64,000 nt of DNA from Seriola aureovittata (Eukaryota; Chordata; Actinopteri; Carangiformes; Carangidae). Position numbers and translations under genes: made by a program. Below, in pieces: positions 33,046 through 46,455 of this stretch. Under the pieces are notes generated by a model. It saw only the letters and a program-made list of their open reading frames with translations, made no database searches and was not told the DNA's origin. The stretch lies in contig NC_079376.1 in assembly GCF_021018895.1 (NCBI RefSeq), positions 19,854,501 through 19,918,500 on the forward strand, written 5' to 3'. The number at the start of each line of letters is the position of its first letter. Position 1 is the stretch's first letter.

Positions 33046-36000
33046 GCCCCAGTTTTGACATAGCTTGACTTCAAGCTTTCTGACTCCACACCAATACAGT
33101 GGACATGAATGAAATTTAAACAGTGAATTCCACAGTATTGGTTTTATCAGGGTTCAAATTATGGGAAGGATTGGTGGAATCTGAACCCTCTGATTAATAG
33201 TTCGATCCCCCTAAAAGAGGCAAAAACAACAGTTCAAGGGGCTGTGATTGTAAATATCGAAATCTATTTCCCATATTGATGCCTCTGAATCTTGTAATAC
33301 CATTTCAGACACAATTAGACTGTGTCAAGTCTATGGGGGGATGCTAATGTTCGCTAGTTTCTAACTGTAGCCTAAGCTACATCTTAACTCACTAATGTTA
33401 GCGAGCTGATAGTGCTCCTTTTCATTTCCATTGTTGGCTTGTCATTTCATTACCAATATAAAATGTAATTTCTTATCTAATTTTAACTGGAGTTCAGTCA
33501 TGAGCAGTCAGACAATGGAGGATTAGTTGTTTTGTTTTGTAGTCTTTTGCATTGCTTCGGTGGTTTAGCTAGTCTTTTTCCTTTACCCTTTAAGACGCAG
33601 CCCCTTTGTTTTCACTCAGGAATTCACAAGTTTTGTCTAGTTGGGTAATTGAATAATATTAAATTCTCATTTTATAATTCACACTTTGGGTTTCATGGGA
33701 ACGACGTTCTACCAAAAAAGTAGACCCCATGAAATCTATTGACAGTGTGTTTGAGTTAAAAAATGGATGGATCGTGGACTGTACAATAGATAAGTTTATA
33801 TTAAAATCACACAGTGTGTACTTTGTTTTGTGTTACATTTTTGATTCCTGATGACACACAAGCACTGACACACAATACACTTTTGTTAACTGGAAAATGA
33901 ATTATGCAGCGCAGCCATGCAGTATTTCTCCATTTGGGCTATTGTTGTGTTCCCACATCCTCCAAACTGAGCTGTGTGTTGTCACAGCTGATGAAATTGG
34001 TCAGCCAATCTGTGACTCTTTGATTAGTTGATTAGTATGGTTCAAGATGAATCAATGTCATTGTGGGAAGTCTGCTGATGCTGCAGACGTGACATCAATA
34101 GGATAAGAGATTTACACACGCAGAGGCAGTAAGTCTCTGTAGCCTCCCAGTATAGCTGTTGTATTGATACAGTGCATATAGGGCCTGGTGTTCCTGATTA
34201 GTGTCTCGGTGCTAATTAACTGAGCTGAGTGGGAGTGAATATTGTAGTGCTGCTCAGACATGGGGAAAACACACTATGAGCCAGTTAATGTGGAGAAATT
34301 TGACTTGACTAAGGTTGTTTTAGATTTTGTCAACACATATTTTCTTTTCGCCAGATATTTAAGCCTTATTTACATGTTATTTTTCATTGATTTGTAAAAT
34401 ATACTCACACAGATGAGACCACTATTTATGGCTCACCACTAATAATTCATGGGAACCTGAAGCTAGATTTTTTTGCAGTGCATTCTGGGTGAAGAAAAAG
34501 AGATCAAAATCAGCTATATAGGCAGCCAAAGCAGATAAAAATGTTTGTACCACATTGTCACTGTACATTTTACTACTCTAGGCCAGACATCCACCAGTGA
34601 CTCATTATAATATTTTATATCACTTCAAATAATCTTCTGATATTTTGCTATCAAGTGTCAGTTAGTAGCTTTACACGAATAAAGAGTTTTTTTCCTGGTT
34701 TCAATTGTGATTTGGTGCAAAGGAAGAACAATACAATATGACAATGAGCATCAGCCCTGAATACAGTGTCCCCATTTAGTATGGCTGCTGAGTCTGTGCA
34801 GGGTGTATACTGTTAGTTTATTTAGCAATAAAATGCACTTAGGGTGTAGGTTTGGTTTCAAACGTGGGTGTGGAACAATTAAAAACATAATGTTCACGTA
34901 AAAAATGATTGTTATGGTGAATTCCTGGGAGTTGTTATCTTCTCTTTGTTTTGGGATTTTTTTTCCTCTGTTATAATAATTCAGAATCACTTTGAAGCCA
35001 AGCACTTTACTTTATGGAGGTTCTGCCAATTGAAAAAACAAAACAAAAAAATTACCCTCTCAAATGTATCCTTTTTTTCTTTATTGTCAGTATACTGTTT
35101 TATATGTGTGTTGCATGCACCCTACCTATCCTTCACTACTACTTCCATTGCCCTGGTGTTCCAGTGAGAATATGTGATAAGACTTTGGATTTTTCTTCAA
35201 AACCTCTCAAATTGCAAATATAGTACCTCCTCTTTCTCTTTCCCTTCTTTTTGTCTCAACAACATCATCTCTTATCTTTTTCCATTTGATTATATTTCGG
35301 TTTTGTTCCTCCAAGCTGAAAAGTGAAGTGCTTCCGTCTAGTACATCAGATATTTTGTCCAGAAAAAAACAGTAAGAACTGCATATACTGACTTTTGGAC
35401 CGCACTGTATTTTAAATCATGCAATCGCAAGTGGCTCTTGTTTTTCTCTATGGTATCTCTATTAGTGTGTCCACTTTTGAAGCTGCATGAATTACTCTAA
35501 TAGGGAATAACACACTGTCATGTGACTGACTGATTGACTGACAAACACAAAGATGTGTATGTGTGCCATTGTAGGAGTTACTTCTACATGCAGAAAATAT
35601 GATTTTGTATTTTACGTCATCATTTATTGACCGCTGGAACGCTGGAGGATTAAACTGCTGTATCTGCACTATCACACTGATTCCTGAATAACGTATTCAG
35701 GCTAAGGTCTGCCTTTGGTGCTGATCTCTCCTAGGACTCAGGAACTAAGGAATATTATGTATGAATATGACATGAGCACATCTTGAATGTCAAGCAGCTG
35801 GCATGAAAATTCACCAGTAATTAGCAGAAATGTATCGATCCCTTCATGTAGAACTGGAGCATTAAAGCAGTTTTTTCTCCCCGTTACTCAAAAGTGACAT
35901 CTCAAAAGAGAGCTTACAGTTTTACTGCAGGATGGTATTAAACCTAAAATAATATGAACTGACAGGAATCCGATGTATAGCTGGGAGAATGAACCCAACA

Positions 36001-36261
36001 GGACATGAAGAAATATTAAATCTAAAGAGGTAAAAGCTTTTTTGCATGATTAAATCTATTATTTTTCCACAAGAGAAGAGTAAGACTCACTGTAAAGAGT
36101 GATAGTTCCCTCTGTCAAACGTTGCAGGCGATATGATGAATAAAAAGCAAGAAGCAATAAAATTGAAGCTATTTGAAAAATGAGATAATCCCTGTGAAAA
36201 TTGTTTCAGTATTACTGTTGCTTTGAGCTCATTTTAGTTTTTAGCCAATGGCATGCCAATC
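33046..36261. other. long unique non-coding stretch
   Basis: No exon, RNA gene or clear repeat recognised over 3.2 kb. The segment at 33950-34290 is free of simple sequence and holds GCTAATTAACTGAGCTGAG, a composition compatible with a conserved non-coding element. Poly-T and short AT tracts occur near 34955 and 35070. Confidence 0.4.
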
Positions 36262-36660
36262 AGAACAGGCAAGGAAAGCAATGCTTACCCAGTTAAAAAT
36301 AATAGACATCAATTAGAACAATACTGAAGTGGAAGCGATATCTCTTCTTACATCTGATCTCAGAACGGCGTTTTGTCCCATAAAGGATCTGTTGCTTGTA
36401 ATGTAATTTACTGCCAACTTGTGGTGGCAGCAGGGTATTGTCTCTGGCAGCTAGTTTGACTACCAGCTGTTGTAACTATCGTTTCTTTCATTTTCGTGGC
36501 TGTGACTGTGTCCCGCTGACAAAGGCTGGGGCTAGTCAAGCGGAGCTTTTTTTGGACATTTGCGCATTGGGTGTTGACTAGCTATTGTGATACTGAGCTT
36601 GTGCTTCTCAAGCTGCCCTTGACACAGCTTTCACTGTTCTGAGATCAGTTATGGTATTGC
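36262..36660 (+). mobile_element. MITE-like repeat, copy 1 of an inverted pair
   Basis: The inner part is bounded by TGATCTCAGAACG (36355-36367) and GTTCTGAGATCAGTTAT (36638-36654), an inverted repeat. Outer sequence CCCAGTTAAAAATAATAG and CAATACTGAAGTGGAAG is shared with the copy at 41268-41610, as are CCCATAAAGGATCTG, GGCAGCAGGGTATTGTCT and GACTACCAGCTGTTGTA inside. No coding frame. Non-autonomous DNA element is the most likely class. Confidence 0.65.
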
Positions 36661-37732
36661 ACTTGTACCTAAGATTGCGTATTCAAAATCATTTTAACAG
36701 TCATTTCTTCCCAAGCTGTAAAAGTCACTGCATGGTGCATGTCACTTTTTACTATGTATGTGACACCAAACAGCAGATAGATAAAGTTAACGAATAGGTA
36801 GTGAACACAGTGGAGCATTTAGCGGTGAAATAGCTAGAGAGATGCCTTGCATTCAGCTGTGGCAGAAAGTAAGCCAAAACCAAGGGACAAAGGTGTGATA
36901 TTACAATTGTTTTTGCCCATACTTGCCTCCACTGTTTACAATTTTAGTCTTAAAATCAAGCTACACAGAGTTGCATCCTTCTACACGTGATGTTGGACTT
37001 AGTCTCTCAAAGTTAATCAGTTGATACATTATTCCCATATGTTCTGTGGGACTGACTTGACAGTTCAAAGCCACAGCTCAGAAGCATTCATGCATTAGAG
37101 CTCAGTTGAAGCTCTTGAGACACCATGGGTGAAGTTTTCTTTAGCGTGCAGCTTCTTCAAATATGCTTTTGCACACATACAGTAAAGCTGAATAGGGTAG
37201 CACATCCTTTCAGTCAGAAGTGTTGCTGTCATATGCCCCAGAGAAAAAGAAGATCCCATTTCCTCAAACTGCAGACTCTGTACATTCAGACAAACTGAAA
37301 AACTTACACTTTTCATGCAGCATTGGATCATTTATGAGCCCAAAAAGTGCTCATGGGGGAAGCAGCCATCTTGGTATCGTTGAAAAACGGGACAGATCAC
37401 TATGGTTCCTTTGGAGCAGCTGCACAGTGAAGCTTTTTAAACACATTCGCTTTTGCGAGTGATTCATGAGGGCATGCTGTGATTTACTGTTTTTGTCCAC
37501 ATGTTTATCTGTAATTAATCATTTGCTACTCTTAACGACAAGTGTTCCTTGTTGAAACTTTTAGTATTCAGAGAGTCAGAGACATTAGGGTCCGAGCCTC
37601 CCATTTCCCCAGTACTTCACAACCTGAAAACTAACTAACCTGCATTTCAACAAGGAAATATATCTACCAGCTTTCCCCATATGGAAACAATGTAGCACAT
37701 CTCTCCAACTCCTTTTTTGTTTTCCTTTGTCA
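36661..37732. other. unique non-coding sequence
   Basis: Nothing recognised. Confidence 0.4.
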
Positions 37733-38454
<722 letters not shown>

Positions 38455-38695
38455 ATATTGAGTTATTTCTTTTATTAGTCCCACAGTGGGGAAATCTGCA
38501 GTGCAGCAGCAAAGTGGACAGTACAAAGAAAAGAAAAACTGCAAAATATCAATACAAAATACTTAAAAACAAGATAAATAGTAGATAATTATATAATATG
38601 TACAATTAGATATTTAAATATAACATGAAATATAACAAAAATAGCAGCAGAAAAAGTATATTGCACAGTTGGTATTCAGTATTCGAGTGGGATAG
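38455..38695 (-). repeat. non-LTR retrotransposon 3' tail
   Basis: On the plus strand it reads TCTTTTATTAGTCCCACAGT then GGGGAAA, the complement of the TTTCCCCACTGTGGGACTAA type 3' terminus seen on many teleost LINE tails. It continues with GTGGACAGTAC, an A-rich middle and TTGCACAGTTGGTATTCAGT. Only the 3' untranslated end is present, as expected for a 5'-truncated insertion. The clade (Rex1 or another) is not certain. Confidence 0.6.
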
Positions 38696-41267
38696 CATCT
38701 GATTTTGTGTTTTTTCTTTTTTCTTTAAGTTGTATCTCAGTCCTGGCTGATATGGTGACATCCATAGCAGCTGCTTTGTCAGAAATACAAAAGAAGAGCA
38801 ACTGGTGTATCACAACCAAACAAACTCATGTTTTAAGGCAATCATTTGTTTGGTTTGCTTTAGCAGGGACTCAATACAACCCTGACGTGGAGTAAACAGA
38901 CTGACCTGTAAATAGTGTGGCTGTTATCAATGAAAAACCATTACGCTGGATTACATGCTGTATCATTTCCTGTTAGTTCCTGGCGGGTGTGAAGGACATT
39001 TGAATCCAGAATGGGAATGGCAGACTCCATCACTAACAGTAAATACTACTATAGGCGAATGAGATATGGCAGAAAAATGACGACCATGAATAGTGTGTAA
39101 ATGGGAACTCAACAATATGAACGCCAATGAGGCTAAAATCAAATGCTGCATTTTTCCAGTCAAATCCCAAGAACCGCAGCACTGTGCATCAAACTTAATT
39201 ATGACTGACTGAGTGATCATAAGCCTGTCAGTCTATTACACAGCTAATTCAGCTTTAAACCTTAAAACACATTAAGACTGAGCCGTGCCTTTGCCTTACA
39301 CCGGGCGATTTCTTTTTTTCTTGCCTTCCTCTGCATAAGAATTTCCCCCACTTCAGTAAAATCCAAAGCTGATTTGTTTTCCATATGACAAAACCTGGAG
39401 GTTATCTTGGCTCACAGTTCATTATTAATGGCCGTAAAGTTGGAAAACGAGCTCCCTCCATTATACTTTGAGTTGCCAATTAGTATTTTCTGGATTAGAA
39501 ACAAAGCATAACAAACTTTATTTACGGGATAGCTTATTTATTTGATCCTCCATTCTTCCTGTTTGTACTCTTAGTGACACAACACCAACTGCTTTGGCTG
39601 GAAGACCATGATCACCGGTCCACTCAGTCCAGTTTAACAACTGGTCACAGAGGGAAGTTGGCACGGCTTTACACAGATCCAATCTAACTGCAACAGTGGT
39701 GGCTGGCCCACAAGGATGAGTCTGGACTACAGTATTTTTTGTTGTATTTTCACAAATACATGAAACTCTTATGGGTACTCCAAACACATATTCAAAGTAA
39801 ACAGACTTTGTCTACAATAAAAGTATTACTCTGAATCAATGTATGTATTTGGTCATCTGTCATCACTCCATCATCTACATGTGTTGTGGCTGTGAGTTGA
39901 GCATGTAACCACACTCATAAGGTTGGTGAAAGGTTTGTTGAAAACAAATTAGAGTTGACCATCTGCCAGCCCTGGAATAGAGGTCGACAACTTTGCAGTG
40001 AGCAATCGGCTGAGTCATATTATAAAGAGTGAGCTCCAGCCTCAGACACAAAAGGGCTGAGGGCTGTGGTTCACAAAGAAAAAAAAAAAAAGGATTAAGT
40101 GATCATTTTTAGCATTTACCATTTTTCACAGGACATGGATTGGTTCGGATGCTGACAACAAGATGAAACAAGACTTTTTTCGCATTAACTCTAATTCTAA
40201 GATTCACGAGATCTTAAGTGAGAGCTACATAAGGTCTTTAACCTTTGAACTGCTTTGTACTTCATGCATCTGTGCTGTAACACTGTAGTTATAAAAAGAC
40301 AAAGCAGCTACGTCAGCAGCAGATGGTATTTCATGTGTTTGGCTGCTAAAGTTAGCGGTGTGACATACTGGAGAAAATGATCTAAGAACATGTTGTTCGC
40401 CGGATTGAAGCTGCACAGAGACTCTCTTCGCCCCGAGATAATTTCATTTCGGTAGCATCTGCAAAAACAGTTGCTGACAGAGTTGCATACAGGCCGATGA
40501 ACCACAGTCTGGCTTCGGCTGGAGGTCTAGGCTTCATTGTTACACTCTCTATCCAACCTTTTCTCTCAGTCTCACAAATTCAGCTCACTTTATCTTTGTT
40601 ACAGAACGTTTCACATTTCGTGGGCAGAGCCATGCTACCTGCGCATGATTATGTACCATTAGCTATGCTAAAGAATTTGCATGAGCACCAGACAGACTTA
40701 TCTAGCTGCGACAAAGAGGTGACTTTAGTCATTGTTTTATCAAAGGTGACCAATGGGCCAAATGGAAATGTCAACATAGTACTTCAGTCATATGCAGTGT
40801 GATCGCCTCACTGTGTGACAATGGTTTATTGCTTTTTTCTCTCTCGGCTAAAACTCTTAACAGCTGACTGAGGCTTACTGTGATGTGATGGTCTGATCTG
40901 TGTCTCTATTTGAGAACTCTTCAGTCCTCGCTTCTTCTTTGAATAGATTCACAAACAGAAAGGCATTCAGTAGATCGCATACCTAAGCCAAGGCCAAACA
41001 ATCTCACCAAATTGAACTCATAAATATGTGTTTTGTTTTGGGGTTTTTTTTTTAACATCAAAACCCATCCATTATTTCCAGAGCAATTGATGAAAATTTC
41101 GATAAATGTCCTAACTCGCAATTTAAAGGAAAGTGATTAAAAATTCCTCGATCTGCCCCTTTAATCAGATCAGCACCAGCATTTAATGGGGAGTATTTAA
41201 TGAGAAGTAATTTTCTAATGCACAAATTCAGTTTCCACACAAGTCTCCACATGCATATAATTCTGCA
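38696..41267. other. unique non-coding stretch, one possible repeat
   Basis: No exon is supported. The 40225-40640 part is GC-richer with short open frames on both strands, and I suspect a dispersed repeat, but I cannot name it. The 39240-39500 and 41130-41245 segments look like candidate conserved non-coding sequence by their even composition and ATTAATGG/TTTAATGAG boxes. A-run at 40079-40091. Confidence 0.35.
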
Positions 41268-41610
41268 ATATGATAACTGATCTCAGAACGGTGGAAGATG
41301 AGTCAAGGACAGCTTGAGAAGCCCTAGCTTTTGTCAATGGGACACAGTCACTCCCAGAAAAAAAGACCAGAAAGGAATGATACAACAGCTGGTAGTCAAG
41401 CTAGCTTCCATAGACAATAGCCTGCTGCCGCCACAAGAGGGCAGTAAAAGATGAATGCACACAGGCAAGATCAGATCCTTTATGGGACAGAACGCGGTTC
41501 TGAGACCAGATTTAAGGAGAGATATAACTTCCACTTCAGTATCGTTCTAACTGATTTTTAGCTTTAACTGGGCAAATACTGCTTGTCTTGCTTGCTCTGA
41601 TGGCACGTCG
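41268..41610 (-). mobile_element. MITE-like repeat, copy 2 (inverted relative to copy 1)
   Basis: Reverse complement of the 36262-36660 repeat. It starts with ATAACTGATCTCAGAACGG, keeps TACAACAGCTGGTAGTCAAG, GACAATAGCCTGCTGCC, CAGATCCTTTATGGGACAG and GGTTCTGAGACCAGAT, and ends with AACTTCCACTTCAGTATCG and TTTAACTGGGCAAATA. It is shorter than copy 1 by a central deletion of about 60 bp. Confidence 0.65.
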
Positions 41611-42440
41611 CTCCGTTGTCGGGTACCGTATCCTTGTTATATTTGATACATGAAAAAAAAGAGTACATGTAACATACAGATGTGTGACATATGAAAGGGA
41701 AAAACCTAAATAAATGAGTGGGAGAAAGATTTTTGCAGAACACAACAACATATGCGCTACGACATGAACAAAACGCTACATTTATTTACTCGTTGGAGAG
41801 CATTGAAAGAAGAGAAGGGACAGAGGGCAGACACGGATGTTGCCTTACTGCCCTTGGACAGGTTGGCTTTTTTTTTAAACATTTGGAGTAGGCTGTGTAA
41901 CTATATATTTTCTTAATGATGAATTATTATTTTGGAACTATGGAAATGTCTATGTATTTAACGGTGTTGGTGTAATTTGCTTACTGCCAGAAGGAGGAGA
42001 CAAAGGTTGTGCACTGCAGGTTTAAAACAAACAAAACCACCGAATAGACACACAGTGACTACAAAGAGATGCAAATGACCACAAACAACAAGACACAACA
42101 TGATTTTACTCCTCTCTCTCTTTCAGTCTTTCTCTTTCTTAGAACCATTTTAGAATTCAAGTTTCTACACCTGCCCTGGCTAATACTGGAAATAATGATC
42201 TAACAAGGCTACATTTCAGTTTGTTAATGTGGACTTTGACCGCCTGACTGATTACTGGAGGGAGTGCAATGTCTAAAGGATCCATCCATCTGTCCGGATT
42301 TAAGTAAATAGAAAATACTTTGTTTTCTACAGTGTAAAACCGCACACAAACTTGTACTGGAACCGGTGATGGTACTTTGTTTGGGCTGAGATGTGACAGT
42401 GATTGATGCCCAGGTGTCATGCAGCAAATTGCCCATTTTC
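41611..42440. other. unique sequence with a minisatellite fragment
   Basis: At 42020-42102 two to three units resembling ACAAAGAGATGCAAATGACC match the array at 2160-2660. The rest is unrecognised. Confidence 0.45.
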
Positions 42441-42443
42441 CCA

Positions 42444-42581
42444 ACACACACAGACACACGCACACACACACACAGATATGCACAAATGCTTGCATGCACC
42501 GGTAGACACACAGTAAATGCCCACCCGCATGCTTACTCACCCACACAAATACCTTATTTATCACAGCAGCACACTCACTCA

Positions 42582-42617
<36 letters not shown>

Positions 42618-42770
42618 CACAAACACACACACACACACACACACCCACCCACCCAAGAACTTAATCACTCTCTCTCACACACACACACACCACACCACAG
42701 GTCCTACTCATTATACTGCATGTCATCAATTTGTCTCGCACACACACTAGTTCATACACAGACACACACA
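42444..42770. repeat. compound CA / ACGC / CCCA simple-repeat cluster
   Basis: (CA)n at 42444-42473, (ACGC)9 at 42581-42617, (AC)n at 42622-42644, CCCA units at 42643-42655, (AC)n at 42676-42691, then broken CA to 42770. The 163- and 138-codon frames over this cluster are Cys/Val- or His/Thr-rich by-products. Confidence 0.93.
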
Positions 42771-42845
42771 TGTTTAACTCTCAAACAAACATCCATTCTA
42801 CTTCTGTAGATGTCATGAGTGGATGTTTTAGCCACTAATACTGCA

Positions 42846-43002
42846 CCCCCCCCCCCCCCCAAAAGTTTCTCTATGTGTCACCACTGTATTTTTTCCCCTT
42901 AAGTTAAGTCGAACAGCTGAAGCTTTGGCCTGATAGGCCAATTATCAAGTGTTAAATCCTGGATTGTCGACCCCCCCCCCACCCCCCCACCCCCCCTACC
43001 CC
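42846..43002. repeat. poly-C tracts with G-quadruplex potential on the minus strand
   Basis: C15 at 42846-42860, then at 42971-43002 C10-A-C7-A-C7-TA-C4. On the minus strand the second cluster gives four G-runs of at least four with loops of one or two bases, the strict quadruplex pattern. Confidence 0.9.
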
Positions 43003-43995
43003 AGTTGGATTAGTGGGCCTGTCAATCACCTTTGGCACTAATCCAGATAAAACTCACATGGGACTGAAAGAGACAGAGGTCAATGTAGTCCGTCTTCTTC
43101 TATCTTCTATCATCTTCCTCTCATTCTCAACTTTTCCCTTCCTTTTTGGACCCTTTCCTCAGAACCTCCCTGGTTGCCACTTCTATAATATTCTGATGTG
43201 TCTGCTCTTTTTCTTTTCCCCTTCTCAGGAGTTTTCTGATGAATTTTACAGCGGCATTCATAAATTATTGGCCACTAGGAGGCAGGAAAATATCAAAATA
43301 GGCTGACGGACACTGACTCTGCGCAATGATCTCCTTTTCCAACCACTTGACCTCGATGGAAAACGTCATGAGGTCAAGGAAAGATGAGAAGGACTTATGG
43401 AAAGACAACTGCTGTGGTGAGAGAATCTGATTACAGTTGCACTATGATTTTTGTTTTTTTAAACCAACTTTCTTTATAAAACATGGACGATATATACTCC
43501 TCTCCTAACACAAACACAAAACAAACAGAATTGGAATATTGAAATAAGATAACATGAAGTGCAGAAAATAGACGATCAGGCAAGGATTTCCATAAGTTTT
43601 AGATCATGTCACAAACATATAGATGCCCTGTTGTTTCTACATTTACATCGGCCTGCCGTGGTGAAACTACTATGGTGCATCACTTTAAATGTTGCTGCGG
43701 CAAGGAATTGTGGGACAGCATTTTCTCCTTTTCTTTCGTAAAGGAAGATCCACTGTTTCCTTTGCTAAAGGAGCTAAAACAGATAAAACAGGAAGCATTG
43801 AAGCACCTTTCCTTATCGATTAGAGGATTTGCTAGCTCTTATCATGGCTGCCACTTTGGTACTTCCGGGTCATTTTACTCAGTTACGAACCTTCCTAGGC
43901 AAAAAAAAGACAATTCTACCGCAGCCTGAGTTTTGACATGTTATGACTTCATAAACTTGCTGTAGCCAATGTCCCACTTGGCTTAATATAAGTCC
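43003..43995. other. non-coding, weak repeat character
   Basis: No exon is supported (see rejected items for 43229-43416). The 43560-43920 part has GAAAGGAAGATCC-like and TTTCCTTTGCTAAAGGAG text that resembles a dispersed fish repeat, unassigned. Poly-T (18 T) follows at 43996-44013. Confidence 0.35.
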
Positions 43996-44013
43996 TTTTT
44001 TTTTTTTTTTTTT

Positions 44014-46377
44014 AAATATTTAGACACATCAAGCTAAATTTGCCACTTGTTAATCAGCTCTTCATAAGCGACATTAAATCGTTGGATGTAAATCCAGCCA
44101 TGCACTGACACAGTCTGTTGTGCTGTTATCGTCATTGACTAGATGTCTGTTGTGATGTTTACCTTTGTAAATCAATGCACCTTTGATTCAAATCTCAGAG
44201 GAACTCACATGAGACAAAGCGAGTGAGAGAGGCGCTGGCCTTTTTCATCTCCTTATCTCATCTGTTGTTTTGTGTTTGATTTGCCTGCTTGCTTTTCTCT
44301 TCTTCTCCTTTTCCCCCCATCACCTTTAAGTAAACCAAAAAAACCTATGAAAATGCCATGGCTAGTGGCATTAGCAGCTTTAGATGAGGAGTCCACTTCA
44401 ACTAATCCAGTCTCAGGGGAGGGAAAGATAGAAGAGAGAGGGGTAGACAGACTTAATTTACACCTGGTATTAAAACGTGATCTGCATATCAATGTGCACT
44501 GTGTGGATAATGAACAATCCAATCTCACCCTTACATTTACACCTGACTTCAATATGCATTGCTTCCTGCACCTTCCATTGTCGCTGCATCTCATTTTTAA
44601 TGGATTAACAGATGTCAGTCAAACACTGTCATGTGAAACTTTCTCCCAGATAGCTGCAGTATCATCATAATCACTGTTAACCATAACGTGGTTACCACCA
44701 TGTTTATTGTGTTTAAAACACTTGATAAAGGTTGGATAAAGTTTGTGGTCTCGGTTTCACTTTTTATGTGGGAAAATCATGTTAAACAAGATATTAATCA
44801 TAGCGGAGTATTTTTACATAGTTTAAAACAAGTCTGGAGAGGAACTTTAAATATTGGAAAAATCAATAATGTAATGTGCTTCTACTACAAACTCCATAAA
44901 GTAGCTGTGCATCAGGAGACTACTTGTCAGATGCAACACTTATCTGATTTGTGCTCGTTATTCCAACAGCATGGGGAAAAAAAAACAGAAGCTTCATGTA
45001 TGATGTTGGCAAATGCAGCAGGTGTAATGCTATTTTCACCTGTGGTGATGATGTTTGTACTCATGCTAATTTCTGCCTGTGACAATGTATCTCCCCGTGG
45101 TGATGACATCTGTACCCACGGTGATGACATTTCTGTAATGAGAACATACTGTACTGAGCTGACTGACTCAACTTCTGTCTGACATCCAGTCTCCTCCTCG
45201 AGTTTCCCCAGATCGCATCCCATTCCTACAGCAGAGATCGCTGCGTGTGTTTACAGCTCACATTTAAGATGTTCTTTTCCCTTACAGGGATAGACGATAG
45301 ACATCAGATATAGATCACAATATAAATACCAGTTGGAAACAGTCAGGAAAAAATAAATATGCTCTGGAAAGGAAGTGGGCTGCATTCAGCTTTCTTCCAT
45401 CTCATTTTATTTTTCCTTTTTCTGTCTTTGTCTTTCACTGTTTCTGCTGTTTCTCTCTTCCTCTTCCTTGTAAGGTTAAAAACCCTTTTCGAGACCCCTG
45501 CACTTTGGGCTGGATCAGCATATTGCCCGACTGATGGAGGACCTTGTCAGTTGTGGTCAATGGAGTGGAATACCGGAGCTGTCTTTTCCTCTTCATTAGT
45601 CCTCTCTTGTCTTACCTTGTCCTGTCTTCACTCCTTTTCTCTTAAATATCCAACATATTCAGAACTCAGAGACAAGATACAGTACATGGAATGATGTTGA
45701 AAATTGTACATTACTTAATCATACTCTCCGCTTCTTTTCTCTCCTCTCCTCTCCCTTTGGGAACACAATATACTTTCTTTAACTAATACTGAGGACACAT
45801 TACTCTCACAGCTCTTTCGTTCCGTCTTTTCTCCTGTTCTTTTTCAGCTCAGCTCTTTTCCATGTCATTTTTGTTGGTTAGACACAACTGGAACTTTCTC
45901 TTCCTTTACACTTGTTTTCAAGTGGTAAACATATGTATTCCGCTCAGTGTTTGTCATTGGGATTTCCTGTTTTTCTGTCTGTCTCCAGATAGGGAAAGGG
46001 TTTGAAAGGATATTAATGGGTGTATGGCTAACAAAAAGCACAGCTTTTAGTGGCTTGAAATTAATAATTAAGTCAAAAATGTTGCTATAGGGAGCAGTAA
46101 TTAGAGATCCAATATACACATACACACGTTTTTTTGTGTGTTCAGTATGCAGTTCCACCACTGGCTTTGTTGTCCCCAATCAATCCCTGCAAATATTTTA
46201 TGGTCCAGCTCTTGTGATTAATGAACTAATGTCTGAGAATTTGAGAATTACAAGAAAAAAAATAACTAAGGAACTGGGGAATGGTCAGATCTGCTGTTCA
46301 GAAATAGGCAGTTTTGGCAAGGTTATTTTGAAATGTACTGTAGATTACCAATTACCCTGTTCAATATGTCATAAGTA
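44014..46377. other. unique non-coding sequence
   Basis: No exon is supported. Overlapping open frames at 44253-44670 on both strands lack domains. At 45090-45140 a 21-bp imperfect duplication (GGTGATGACATCTGTACC / GGTGATGACATTTCTGTA) occurs. Pyrimidine-rich patches lie at 45390-45480 and 45720-45870. Confidence 0.4.
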
Positions 46378-46455
46378 ATGTTACTCTTTTAATTACTGCA
46401 TCAAAGTAATGTAACTTATCACATATGATTCCTTTTTGATTCCCTTTCAGTATCA
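46378..46455. repeat. short dispersed repeat fragment
   Basis: AAGTAATGTAACTTATCAC followed by TTTTTGATTCC and preceded by TTTTAATTACTGC resembles a short teleost repeat built of TAATGTAACTTATTAC and GATTACTTTTTGATTACT boxes. Confidence 0.4.

Noticed and set aside
42157..42809. 163- and 138-codon frames with Cys/Val and His/Thr runs
   Set aside because: Translation of CA and ACGC simple repeats.
43229..43416. Exon-like segment with TTTTCCCCTTCTCAG acceptor and TGGTGAGAG donor
   Set aside because: The frame from the acceptor meets a stop after about 25 codons, other frames also close, and the text looks like dispersed repeat.
44253..44670. Overlapping 132- and 113-codon frames on opposite strands
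   Set aside because: No recognisable domain and no codon-level support for either strand; left as unique non-coding.
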